Part shown: in pieces, positions 52,275 through 62,371 of the stretch | How positions within the stretch are numbered: the first letter of the stretch is position 1 | How the letters are laid out: each line of letters begins with the position of its first letter | NCBI RefSeq assembly: GCF_016808095.1 | Contig: NC_068978.1 | Location: 20,142,806-20,206,805, forward strand | DNA length: 64,000 nucleotides | Direction of reading: 5' to 3' | Origin: Vigna angularis | Taxonomy: Eukaryota; Streptophyta; Magnoliopsida; Fabales; Fabaceae | Position numbers and translations under genes: made by a program | The notes under the pieces: model-generated | Seen by the model: the letters and a program-made list of their open reading frames with translations, nothing else | Told to the model about the DNA's origin: nothing | Databases searched by the model: none

Positions 52275-53638
52275 GGTTTAATCATTCATTAAGTCCCTAT
52301 TTTCGCATGAAATCTCAATTTCGTCCCTTTCTTTCTGAAAATATCAATTGGGTCCCAATTTTATGAAAATTGCAACAAATGGATCCTTTCCGTTAAATAG
52401 TATCAAACGGCGTTAAGTGTTGTATGACCTGGTATGCTGACAGTGTTATTTTTAACACACGTGTCATTACGTGAATAAATTTTATTATTTTAAATTTTGA
52501 ATTAAAAATTAAATTAAAATAGGGAAAATTCAATTAGGGCAAAGTTGGCAATTCAATTACAGAATCCCATTCTCTCTGCAATGATAATATATTCCGGCGA
52601 CGTCTCCTCTTGGACCCCATATTTTCTGGCACCAGTCTACAGCCACTCCCCTCTCAACCCTTCCCATTTTCGCGGACTGACGACCCAACCCTAATTCCGC
52701 AAACCGCATAGCCTCCAAAAATCCTTGACAACCCTCTCCAAATTAAAAAAATTTATGTGCAGCCTTGCAATTGAAAAATCAAAATCAGATTGGGGAAAAA
52801 AAATTGGGACTCCGTATTAGGGTTCGTGGGAGAGAAAAAAAAAAGCTTTCTTTCTTGACAAATGCTTGAATCGAGCACGCGAAAGGCATGTTATCGTTAA
52901 ATTTGCAATTACTTATTTTGAGGAAGAGGTGCAAAATGGGGTTGAAGGGTTTACTTATTTGAAGACATTTCAAGAGCTCAAGGGTTTCAAGGAAGCTAGG
53001 GACCTTTCACTGAAGAGTTTTATTCCTTGTTTCAATCAATTTATGAAAAGCAAAGCGTCAATATTCGGGTGCTCATTGACCAATTGGAAATAAAGATTGA
53101 ATCTATGTTGCAGAGTGCTGATTTTGCTCTGAAAAATGAGGAAGGTGTTAGGTTTGCGATTGATGAGATTAAGAAGAATATAGACAATTTTGCAGAGAGA
53201 ACGGTTTTTTTTCTCTATCCCACGAACTCTCGAATCCAAGAAAGAACGATTTTTTTTCTCTCCCACAAACCCTGATTTGGAGTACCAATTTTTTTCCCCA
53301 TGATTTCTCAATTGCAGGGCTGCACTTAATTTTTTTAAGTTACCCAGTTTGCCCTTGAGTACATCTCAGTGTGCTTAATGGACACGGATATGCCGTGAGG
53401 GAGGTGACGGTGTGCACATCATTAATCCACGTCAATTAAAAAACTCGTGCCACGTCAGTTAAGAAACTGACTACAGCGTGCCACGTCAAACACACACTAA
53501 CGTCGTTGGAGACAATTTAACGGAAAGGATCCATTTGTTGCAATTTTCATAAAATTGGGACCCAATTGATATTTTCAGAAAGAAAGGGACGAAATTGAGA
53601 TTCCATGCGAAAATAGGGACTTAATGAATGATTAAACC
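52275..53638 (+). mobile_element. Pack-MULE, 1364 bp, carrying a UPF0496 gene fragment
   Basis: Ends are GGTTTAATCATTCATTAAG and its inverse, with inverted repeats of about 125 bp that are nearly identical. The flanking 9-bp duplication is TTCATTTAA (52266-52274 and 53639-53647). No transposase is present. The interior holds host-gene sequence from the UPF0496 (DUF677) family. The GGTTTAAT tip is shared with MULE2, so an enzyme of that kind could have mobilised it. Confidence 0.93.
52854..53205 (+). pseudogene. Captured UPF0496 (DUF677) gene fragment
   Basis: The frame from about 52857 reads LNRARERHVIVKFAITYFEE, then LKTFQELKGFKEARD. After a one-base shift near 53001 it continues EEFYSLFQSIYEKQS and then jumps directly to NIRVLIDQLEIKIES and FAIDEIKKN. 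In intact UPF0496 proteins these blocks are separated by a hydrophobic middle of about 100 residues, so the middle was lost in capture or later. Known members are plant proteins of poorly known function. The fragment cannot encode a working protein. Confidence 0.85.
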
Positions 53639-53689
53639 TTCATTTAATGTTCTCCTCTCATCTATTTCATGATTTTATATTTTAAGATT

Positions 53690-53690
<1 letters not shown>

Positions 53691-53749
<59 letters not shown>
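53691..53749. repeat. (AT)n microsatellite
   Basis: About 58 bp of nearly pure AT dinucleotide repeat just outside the Pack-MULE. Confidence 0.95.
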
Positions 53750-53751
<2 letters not shown>

Positions 53752-53789
53752 ACATTCAATGTATATATGAGAAAGAGTAATGCTTCGAA

Positions 53790-54205
53790 AAAATATGAAA
53801 ATTTGAAAATCACGATACAGGAAAAATAAATATAGACATCCGATTTAGAAAGAATGAGATGTTCATATCCAATTCTTGTTTTAAATGTTTCGTTATATTA
53901 GTTTTAAATTTATTGTATTAGTTTATATTTTATTTTTTAATTTTTGTACGAATTTATAAATATTTAATTAGATAATTTTTAATATTAAAAATAATTTGTA
54001 TGAATTTATTAAATATAATAAAAAAATTGAAAAAATAAAATTAATATGAAATGTATATATCATATATGAAAATTTTAAAAAAATATCAGATATATCCGAT
54101 TCTCTCTTTATCAAAATATTGAAAGCTAATAAAGAAAAATTGGATTTCCGATAAAGTAACATTCGGATATTTTATTTTTGTTAAATTCGAATTATGACAT
54201 TGTTA
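53790..54205. repeat. AT-rich dispersed repeat, copy 2
   Basis: Shares word order with 19830-20235 (TGAAAATCAC, TATATTAGTTTT, GTATGAATTTATTAAAT, TTCTCTCTTTATC, CATCCGAT). It ends just before MULE2. Confidence 0.55.
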
Positions 54206-54263
54206 GTCCAATTTTTTTTTGTATAATTTAGAAGTTTTATAATTTATTAGCTTTTAGATATTT

Positions 54264-54927
54264 GGTTTAATTGCTTCCTTTGTCCCCACTTTGGTTGAAT
54301 TGTGTCAAATTCATCCTCATTTTTAAAAAAGTTTCATTGTCATCCTCACGTGGTGTAAAAGTGTCAATTGAATCCAAACATTGGAAATATTTGTGTCAAT
54401 GTAGTCTTCTCCGTTAACTACACACTAACTGCGTTAAGTGGCTGATTATTTGGCACTAAAGAAGTAAAACGTGGCAAATGAGTCACAGTAGTGGTTGTGA
54501 CGTGTTTGGTGATTTGTATTTAGGGTATTTGTACACTAAAGAATTAAAATCAGAATTCATTTAGGGTATTTCCATTTGTGAACGAAGTGCGATTGGGGCT
54601 TTTGAAAGCAGAGCGCGTTTGGTGATTTGGAAGCGTTTGGTGCTTTGGAAGTGCGAAGTGGGTTCCATTCGAAGGTCCATTCGAAGGTACGTGTACATTG
54701 CTTTCGTTGGGTTTATGGTTGCTTTGGTGTGTGTGTTTGCTTCGTGTGTGTGTTTGCTTTTGTTGTGGTCCCCCATGAACTATTATCTCTGTTTGTTGTT
54801 GTCCCCCATTATGGGTGTTGTGTGTGGTCCCCCATTGTAGGTTAAAGTCAATCTTTATGCTGTGTTTAGGGTTCAGTACAAATTTGTTTTAATTGTTTAT
54901 GGTCTGTTTAAAGTGCTTTGTGGAAGT
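54264..54927 (+). repeat. MULE2 left terminal inverted repeat, 664 bp
   Basis: Inverted copy of 57553-58216. The transposase start is 122 bp inside its inner end. Open frames within it (54619-54840 and others) are mirrored in the right repeat and are not taken as genes. Confidence 0.96.
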
Positions 54928-55048
54928 GTTGTACCCTGATGGGTTGACAGTCGTATCCTGATATGTAAATGTAGTGTTATTTTGGTCAATTAAATGTAGT
55001 GTTATTTGGGTAAAGTTAGACTGACATGATTTTTTATATTAGTTTAGG

Positions 55049-56785
55049 ATGCCTAACTGTGATGTCGAAGTGGTCTTTCACCATGGGGGCAAATTTGTGA
55101 ATGATGGGTCATTTAAATATGAGTTTGGTCAAACATCTACTTTAAAAATTGACCCAGATAGATGGAGCTACTTTGAAATTATGTCCATTTTGAAGGAGAT
55201 GGGCTATATTAATGTTAAAGAGTTGTGGTATGCAGTGGGTGGTGGTACTGTGTTAGAAGGAAGGTTAGAACTATTATCTGATGACAAGGGTGCATGTCAT
55301 CTGGTCAACCTTGCCATTTTGAATGGTCAATCTCACCTGTATGTTGTACACATGGTGTCAGATCCTGAGTACGTTCATATGTTGGGGGAGGGTGACAGTG
55401 ATAATCGTGTAGAGGTAGAGTGTGAGGAAGAGTGTGAGAAGGCTGTTTTGGGGGAGGGTGTACAGGCTGACAATGATAATTGTGTGGAGGCAGAGGCTGA
55501 GGGAGACACTGATGGGGCTGTTTTGGGGGAGGGTGTACAGGCTGACAATGATAACATTGTGGAGGCAGAGGTTGTGGGAGAGGATGTTGGGGCTGGTTTG
55601 GGGGAGGGTGTAGAGGCTGTTAATGATAACTTTGTGGAGGCAGAGGCTGAGGGAGAGGTTGTTGGGGCTGTTTTGGGGGAGGGTGTAGAGGCTGACAGTG
55701 ATAACTTTGTGGATGCAGAGGCTGAGGGAGAGGATGTTGGGGCTGTTTTAGGAGAGGGTGTAGAGGCTGACAGTGATAATTTTGTGGAGGCAGAGGCTGA
55801 GAGAGAGGATGGGGGACATGATGACTACGATGTTAGAAGTTGGAATGGAGATGAAGAGGATGTGTTGAGTGAAGATGATTTTTGTAACCGTAGTGAGGAA
55901 GTTGAAGTGGGTGGACCAAGTGGGAAGTGTCCTCCATTACAGCATGTACATGACAGAGGTTTATCTGACAATTCTTGGGAATCTGAAAGTTTAGACAGCG
56001 TTGTATTAAGTGATTCATCAAATGATGATAGAGACCGTTATGGAAATTTTGGCATTTTTTCATTGCCCAAAAGTATGGAACACTATAACTGGGAAGTGGG
56101 GACATTCTTCAGTGAAAAAAAAGATTTCACAGAAGCAATAAGAAGCTACGGTGTAGACAATGGTAGGAAATTGAAGGTTTTTAAAAATGATAAAACAAGA
56201 GTTTCTGTTAAATGTTGTGGGGCAAAAGGGAAGTGCCCATGGTACGCATATTGTGCATATAAGGCTGCCCAAAATACATGGCAGTTAAGGAAGATTATAA
56301 ACAAGCATACCTGCAGTAGAGAATTTAATGTGCGTTTAGTGACATCAAAATGGTTAAGTGGGAGGTTAGAGAAGACCATAAAAGAAAATCCAAATATTAA
56401 TTTGACTAACCTCCAAAACAAAGTTTGTAAGAAATGGAATATTAATGTGTCTCGGTCAACAACCTTTAGGGCAAAGAAAATGGCACACAAGAAAATTGAA
56501 GGTGATTTTGAAGAACAATATAAAAGGGTATATGACTATGCCAATGAGCTGCTTAGGTCAAATCCTGGATCAACTGTCAAAGTTAGTGTAGAACCTAACG
56601 AGGGGAACCAAGTATTCAAGAGACTTTATGTTTGTTTGAAGGCATGTAAGGTGAGTTTCATATCATGTAGGCCCATTGTAGGTTTGGATGGGTGTTTCTT
56701 GAAAGGGAAATATGGGGGTGAATTGTTAACAGCAGTTGGAAGAGATGGTAATGACCAAATGTTACCTTTGTACAGTAGCCATTAA
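55049..56785 (+). CDS. MULE2 transposase, truncated in the catalytic domain, 578 aa
   Basis: The product starts MPNCDVEVVFHHGGKFV, a PB1-like domain (about residues 3-105). Five 25-residue acidic repeats follow (AVLGEGVEADSDNFVEAEAE type, residues about 132-256), then a MuDR-type DNA-binding domain with NWEVGTFFSEKKDFTEAI and CxC/H features, and the first catalytic block VGLDGCFLKGKYGGELL. After DGNDQMLPL the frame runs into unrelated sequence and stops at YSSH. The second and third catalytic blocks, SWIM finger and CCHC knuckle seen in MULE1 are absent. The protein could still bind DNA but should not cut it, so it might act as a repressor. It has no internal stop and no intron. Confidence 0.9.
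   Translation: MPNCDVEVVFHHGGKFVNDGSFKYEFGQTSTLKIDPDRWSYFEIMSILKEMGYINVKELWYAVGGGTVLEGRLELLSDDKGACHLVNLAILNGQSHLYVVHMVSDPEYVHMLGEGDSDNRVEVECEEECEKAVLGEGVQADNDNCVEAEAEGDTDGAVLGEGVQADNDNIVEAEVVGEDVGAGLGEGVEAVNDNFVEAEAEGEVVGAVLGEGVEADSDNFVDAEAEGEDVGAVLGEGVEADSDNFVEAEAEREDGGHDDYDVRSWNGDEEDVLSEDDFCNRSEEVEVGGPSGKCPPLQHVHDRGLSDNSWESESLDSVVLSDSSNDDRDRYGNFGIFSLPKSMEHYNWEVGTFFSEKKDFTEAIRSYGVDNGRKLKVFKNDKTRVSVKCCGAKGKCPWYAYCAYKAAQNTWQLRKIINKHTCSREFNVRLVTSKWLSGRLEKTIKENPNINLTNLQNKVCKKWNINVSRSTTFRAKKMAHKKIEGDFEEQYKRVYDYANELLRSNPGSTVKVSVEPNEGNQVFKRLYVCLKACKVSFISCRPIVGLDGCFLKGKYGGELLTAVGRDGNDQMLPLYSSH
55442..55816 (+). repeat. 75-bp tandem repeat in the MULE2 transposase, five copies
   Basis: Each unit encodes 25 residues beginning AVLGEGV and ending in a run of acidic residues. 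The copies are in frame and differ by a few substitutions, with the 3' copies most alike. MULE1 has a related acidic region built of shorter VENED-type units. Confidence 0.93.
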
Positions 56786-57044
56786 ATTGTTGCTGTCATC
56801 AAATTTGAATTTAGCTGTCATCAAATTTGAATTTATTTTATTGGCTGCATGTTATATTTGGAGAGTTTACTTAGCTGTCATCAAATTGTTCCTGTCTCAA
56901 CCATATCACTACAACTTAACTATTGAAAGAACATCCACCTTCTTCAACAATATCACTGCCAATTAGCTATTGAAAGCAGAAATTCAGATTTTTCATTCAT
57001 TTTCAACAACTGTCTAATACAACACATTGTCTAATACAAAATAG

Positions 57045-57533
57045 TCATGGAATTTTAAACAAGATACAAACAAGGATCACATTAATAAACCCCATAAAAC
57101 ATAGCATCCATGTTAATTGCTTCTCCCATTTCTGAGAAACCATAGCAGATTTCTCCAGACTAATAATTTTCCTCCTTTGCCTAGCAATAATAGTATCCCT
57201 TTCATCCAAATTAGCTTCATTGCACCATTTAAAATAATTGCATCCTTGAAGTTCTTCGTTTCGAGTCCGCTGTTCAAAACATCCAACCACAAACATTTCA
57301 TTACTCAAAAAATAAACTAATCACTAAAATGAAACTACAGCCATTGAACAAACCTTGTAATTAGGGCATCCCCAAAATTGTTTGCCTTCGTTCTTCACAG
57401 TTTTCGCCACTCTCAACACAGCAACTTCCCCACAATGACATATGTTAGTTTGAACCAATCCTCTGGATGAAACGGCACGACAGCTCCCCCATGAGCAAGA
57501 CGAACAACACTGATGAGTCAATGACATTGCCAC
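57045..57533 (-). CDS. MULE2 GRF-type zinc-finger membrane protein, two exons, 134 aa
   Basis: Minus-strand exons 57354-57533 and 57045-57269 join in phase 0 across an 84-bp GT-AG intron. The intron position matches that in MULE1. The protein has a Cys/Ser-rich start, a GRF finger with cysteines in ICHCGEVAV, FWGCPNYK, LQGCNYFKWC, a coiled-coil-like basic stretch (RQRRKIISLEKS), and a C-terminal hydrophobic helix WMLCFMGFINVILVCILF. The frame is fully open. The start codon is 20 bp from the inner edge of the right TIR, so TIR DNA must drive it. Related small GRF proteins are common in plant genomes as uncharacterised genes. Function is unknown; possible roles in transposition or silencing escape are inference. 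Confidence 0.88.
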
Positions 57534-57552
57534 TTCCTAAGCCAACGAAAAA

Positions 57553-58216
57553 ACTTCCACAAAGCACTTTAAACAGACCATAAACAATTAAAACAAATTT
57601 GTACTGAACCCTAAACACAGCATAAAGATTGACTTTAACCTACAATGGGGGACCACACACAACACCCATAATGGGGGACAACAACAAACAGAGATAATAG
57701 TTCATGGGGGACCACAACAAAAGCAAACACACACACGAAGCAAACACACACACCAAAGCAACCATAAAACCAACGAAAGCAATGTACACGTACCTTCGAA
57801 TGGACCTTCGAATGGAACCCACTTCACACTTCCAAAGCACCAAACGCTTCCAAATGACCAAACGCGCTCTGCTTTCAAAAGCCCCAATCGCACTTCGTTC
57901 ACAAATAGAAATACCCTAAATGAATTCTGATTTTAATTCTTTAGTGTACAAATACCCTAAATACAAATCACCAAACACGTCACAACCACTACTGTGACTC
58001 ATTTGCCACGTTTTACTTCTTTAGTGCCAAATAATCAGTCACTTAACGCAGTTAGTGTGTAGTTAACGGAGATGACTACATTGACACAAATATTTCCAAT
58101 GTTTGGATTCAATTGACACTTTTACACCACGTGAGGATGACAATGAAACTTTTTTAAAAATGAGGATGAATTTGACACAATTCAACCAAAGTGGGGACAA
58201 AGGAAGCAATTAAACC
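57553..58216 (-). repeat. MULE2 right terminal inverted repeat, 664 bp
   Basis: Inverted copy of 54264-54927. It holds the presumed promoter and leader of the GRF gene. Confidence 0.96.
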
Positions 58217-58225
58217 TAGATATTT

Positions 58226-59477
58226 CACAAAAACAATTTCACATGTTAACTCTTTTACATAAAAAAAATAATTTCATAAAAAAATAATTTCGTAAAATAG
58301 TAATTTTTTCACAAGCAATATTTTATACAAAAATTTTCACATGCAATTTTGAATAGTTTTTTATGACTTTGTTTAATTTCGTAAAAAAATTTTAATGTTT
58401 AAAATGCATATGAAAATATTGGTATTTAAAATACAAACTAAAAACTTTCATTAAAAAATTTAATTAATTCAAAATATTTAAATAATTATAAAATCCTAAT
58501 ATTTCATTTGAAAAGTAACAAAATATCTTAAAATTATAAAAAAAGTAAAAGAACTATAAAACAAATTAAACATCAAATAATTCAAAACAAAAATTTAATC
58601 AAATTAATTAATTAAATAATTTATTATTACAAATCAAATACTTTAAATTCTAAAAAATTTAAAATAAATAAATATTAAATAATTACAAACTAAATTTTTT
58701 AATTCAAAATAATTTAATTAATTAAAACATTTATATAATTATAAAATCTTAATATTTCATTAAAAAGAATAACTAAATATTTTTAAATTATAAAAAATTA
58801 AAAAACTATAAAACATTAATTAATTCAAATAAACAAAATTTAATCAAAATATAATAATTAATTAATTAATTAGAATAGACTGTGTGAGGGTTGTGCGAGA
58901 AAAAAATGAAAGAACCGGACATGGAGAAAACAAATAGGAAGTGAAAAGGGAGAGAGAAATGAGAAATGAGAAATGAGTATGCAGGGAAAAGAGAACTGTT
59001 TTAATATTCAGAAATAATCTTTGATCAAATTCCTTTTTATTTTTATAAATTTATTAACATTTTAATTGCATGATAAAATGAGAATTTTAAAAAATATTGA
59101 AGGTGGATGTTGAAGCTCTTGGAGGTGCAGGATGAAATGTCTCCATACTTTCTATGTGAACCCATACTTTCTAGGTAATTGGGCTTAGTACATTTGGGCC
59201 CACCGTTTTCGCATTAGGGTGTTATTCCCTCCACCACCACACACTGCTCCATGCACCTCCCCATTCCCTTTTTATCCTTGAGTAATATTTAAACGGATGT
59301 GAATATGTGTTACACTTTTAAACGGTGTGCACAGATATCAACATCCGTTGAAGGATAAACGGATGTTGATATCCGTTCACGGATGTTGACATCGTTTAAA
59401 GGGTCTTCTAATGTTTAAAGGATCTTCTAATGCGTAAACTAACCAAAACAAAATATATGCAAGAAAGACTTACATGT
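58226..59477. other. AT-rich intergenic DNA
   Basis: 58230-58880 is extremely AT-rich with AATTAATTAA words. 59095-59160 contains GGAGGTGCAGGATGAAATG, the same word as the end of the MULE at 17831-19242, so a further end of that family may lie here. 59330-59400 has inverted copies of AACGGATGTTGATATCCGTT. No gene. Confidence 0.55.
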
Positions 59478-59890
59478 GATTTGGCAAGTTCAGGCTCAAA
59501 AGCTGTGAAATTGGGACTGTTGTTGAACGTGTATGCCACCAACACATTGGCAAGGGTGACTTGCCCCAACTCCCTTACTTACAGGTTGTGGTGAAGGAAA
59601 CATTATGATTACACCCACCAACCACTCTTTCTATTCCAAGATTTGTTTAAAAAAGCTGAGATATTTGGTTACCACATTCCCAAAGGTGCAACTCTCATGG
59701 TGAATGTTTAGGCCATAGGACGTGACCCTAAGGAGTGGTCAGACCCATTGAAGTTCAAGCTCGAAAGGTTTCTCCTTAGTGGTGAGAAGGCTGGTGTTGA
59801 TGTTAGGGGCAACAACTTTGAGGTTATACCCTTCATCATAGAATATCTGCTGGTATAAGCTTAGGTCTGATGGAGGTTCAGCTGGTCCGT
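59478..59890 (+). pseudogene. Cytochrome P450 fragment, flavonoid 3'-hydroxylase-like (CYP75B)
   Basis: Pieces in several frames read SGSKAVKLGLLLNVYATNT, LPQLPYLQVVVKET, ATLMVNV, then [26 protein letters not shown] and [10 protein letters not shown]. These correspond to the mid region, K-helix, PERF region and the stretch around the heme loop of CYP75B enzymes, which hydroxylate flavonoids at the ER. Much sequence is deleted between the first two pieces, the heme-binding cysteine loop is damaged, and stops and shifts are frequent. It is a dead fragment. Confidence 0.8.
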
Positions 59891-61357
59891 TAAACATTCG
59901 TTAAATAATTTTTACTTCAAAGGTGATTGATATCAGTTGAAGAAAAGAAGTGGAGGTGTAGAATTTTTTAAAATATAAAAGATAGTTTTGGAGTTTTTAA
60001 AAAGTGTGGTGGTGTTAGAAGCAACGTGGGATGGTGTAGGGAGTAGACCTGTCAAATAAGCCCCCATGATAGGGCTTGGCCCTAGCCCACATGGGTTGGG
60101 GCCAAAAAAACCCACAGGGCCAAAAAAGCCCTTTATTTAAAAAGCCCACAGGGCTAAATACCTCCAAAGCCCTATGGGTCAGGGCTAGCCCATGGGCCTT
60201 CCTTTTTACAAAATTTTATATACAAAATTTTATGTAGAAAAAATGCTGGAATCAACAGGAATCTAGAAAGCACTGCAATGAGTAAAATAAGATTGCAAGT
60301 CTGTGCAGAATACACATCACGAAGAAGAAATAAATCAGCATTAGCATTAGAAAAATAGAAACACAAAGCAATTCTGCTAACCCATCATATCAATTCAAAT
60401 ACAGCAGATAATAACCACCTAGCTGTGACAAATGTTCTTGAATAGCCAAAGAAAAGTTTTAAATGCTGAATCATTAAGTTGCTGTAACTACAGGTTGAGT
60501 AAACGCAGTAAGAACTGAAAAATTACATAAAGAACTTCGCCAAAAACGTTCCTGATCCATTGCATTTTCAGAAACCAGAAAAATGCAGGTAAACTGGCAA
60601 CAGAGTTCAGAACATCACGATATTTTTCTTTAAAAGATCAGGAATACCATTTGTAGTTGACTGTAAAACAGCATCAGTGAACTCAAATTTCATACACAAA
60701 TATATCCAAAAATAAATAAAAAAGATCAAACATTTGATAAATAAAACGTCAAGCATTTGATAAGGGGAATATATCTGGATATTGAGCCGTGTGAAAACGC
60801 ATTTAGATTACCAAAAGATTGGGAATTAATACACGCTTACCATGTTCCTAGCTGGTGAGATCCAGTATTTTCATACAAAAATCCAGGGAAAATTGATAGT
60901 GTTAACACATATATTAGAAACAAATCAGCTGCGAGATCAATGTTCTATAGAAATAGTTGTTTATTGCTCAACCGGTCTTGATTTTTAGCAACAAATCCAA
61001 CCTGCAATAGTTTCAAGTCTTTTAGCTTACTGTAATATACTTCCTGGAGCTTAGTTTATTAATTTCTTTAACAGCTATTTATAAATGTTACATTACTGTA
61101 ATATTTTACTATGGACAACTTAGGGATGTAAAATGCGTATAGAATTATGCAGAAAAACTAAAAAACGGTAGAGATTGCAAAAAATAGCAATGCAAAATGA
61201 GGAAATAATCAATCTTGTGTCAAAGAACAACAATCTTAAGAGTTAATGGATGACAACCAAATCTACAATGCTGTATAAAATTGCCATAATGCAAAAACAA
61301 GTGAGTAAAACTGATATGTGGCAATGTCCATTAGTGAATAAGAGTAACATACTAGTC

Positions 61358-61458
61358 CCTTTCCGAAGACCATTCTTTGAATTCTCAAAACCCACTTTGG
61401 TGACAAGTCTCAAACCAGAAGCTAGAGCTCCTGAGGCAGCCAAACCAGCAAAGAAAGA
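61358..61458 (-). pseudogene. Captured ENT nucleoside transporter exon
   Basis: The minus strand after an AG acceptor at 61459-61460 reads FFAGLAASGALASGLRLVTK and FENSKNGLRKG, a conserved part of equilibrative nucleoside transporters of the ENT1 type. The surrounding exons are missing, and the frame runs out into unrelated sequence past 61358. Confidence 0.75.
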
Positions 61459-61629
61459 CTGTAAAGCATTCAATTGTAGAATTAGTCTAACTAGTAAAAA
61501 CAAGACTACTATTTTAGAAGACAGGGGCCATAAGCTCAAAAATTACACAGTAAAAGCAAATTAAAGAAAGAAAAAAACAAGATGATCAGATAAATTCATA
61601 TATGTTAGTGTCAACAAAGGAAAGCTTAC

Positions 61630-61758
61630 CAGGACTGAGGCAGAGGAAGAGATAGTATGTCACCACGACATGCTTACGACCAAGCCATGTACTCTCGCTT
61701 GCTTCCAATCTATTAATAACATCCCGAAGGAGCTCAGGTAGCCACAGCTTACTACAGC
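61630..61758 (-). pseudogene. Captured exon of unidentified gene
   Basis: An open stretch between a good AG acceptor and GTAAGC donor reads SKLWLPELLRDVINRLEASE then STWLGRKHVVVTYYLFLCLS. It looks like a real exon, but I could not name the family. Confidence 0.5.
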
Positions 61759-62371
61759 CTGTGAAGAAAGAATACAAATTGAGACTAAACACACCTGTCT
61801 ATTGCTGAATGCTCAATTACCCATAAAATCATAATTACCACAGTGCGATAAAATAGAAATCTCAGCTAAACAACATCAAAGCTCATTTATATGGGGTATG
61901 TTTGGTTTAGTGTAGTGTTTCCTTCTGTATATATAAGTTTATCCAAAAACACAGTTATATAACTACAGCGCCCCAAGTGACATGATGCACAAACACATAA
62001 AGAGAGCTTAATCAAAACCCAATTGAAAAATCCATCCATGGAGCATACACAGTCATGAAAGTATACAACTTTAAACATTCAATTTATTAGGGTATTAGAA
62101 ATGACCCAGATGGTTAATTGATGCTGGTAGAAAACCAGAAGCACTAACGGCATTTCCAACATTGAGTTCAATTGAAATCGAACATAGCAGAGACATTGAG
62201 CATAGATCGTGAAATGGGGGAGATACAAGATGAAAAAACAATGGAGACACATTGGAATTCGTTGCAATGAATCGAAGAAAGCAGGAATGTAAAATTGGTA
62301 CCGGTTAGAGAGTAGATCTAGGAGGGGATGGAGCCACGAGATTAGATTGCGTTAAAGATGAACCCACGAGA

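Larger units (their letters stand above)
54264..58216 (+). mobile_element. MULE2: Mutator-like element, 3953 bp, transposase truncated, GRF gene intact
   Basis: The inverted repeats are 664 bp long on each side with no length difference and about five mismatches. The tip is GGTTTAATTGCTTCC and the 9-bp duplication TAGATATTT is perfect (54255-54263 and 58217-58225). The gene layout matches MULE1: transposase reading right, GRF gene reading left. The transposase stops in the middle of its catalytic domain because about a kilobase or more of its 3' part is missing, so the element is non-autonomous. Near-identical TIRs suggest a recent insertion. Confidence 0.96.

Noticed and set aside
54619..54845. 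73-codon hydrophobic frame, repeated at 57640-57861
   Set aside because: It lies in the MULE2 TIRs and appears in both copies by inversion; no homologue is recognised and it overlaps the presumed promoter.
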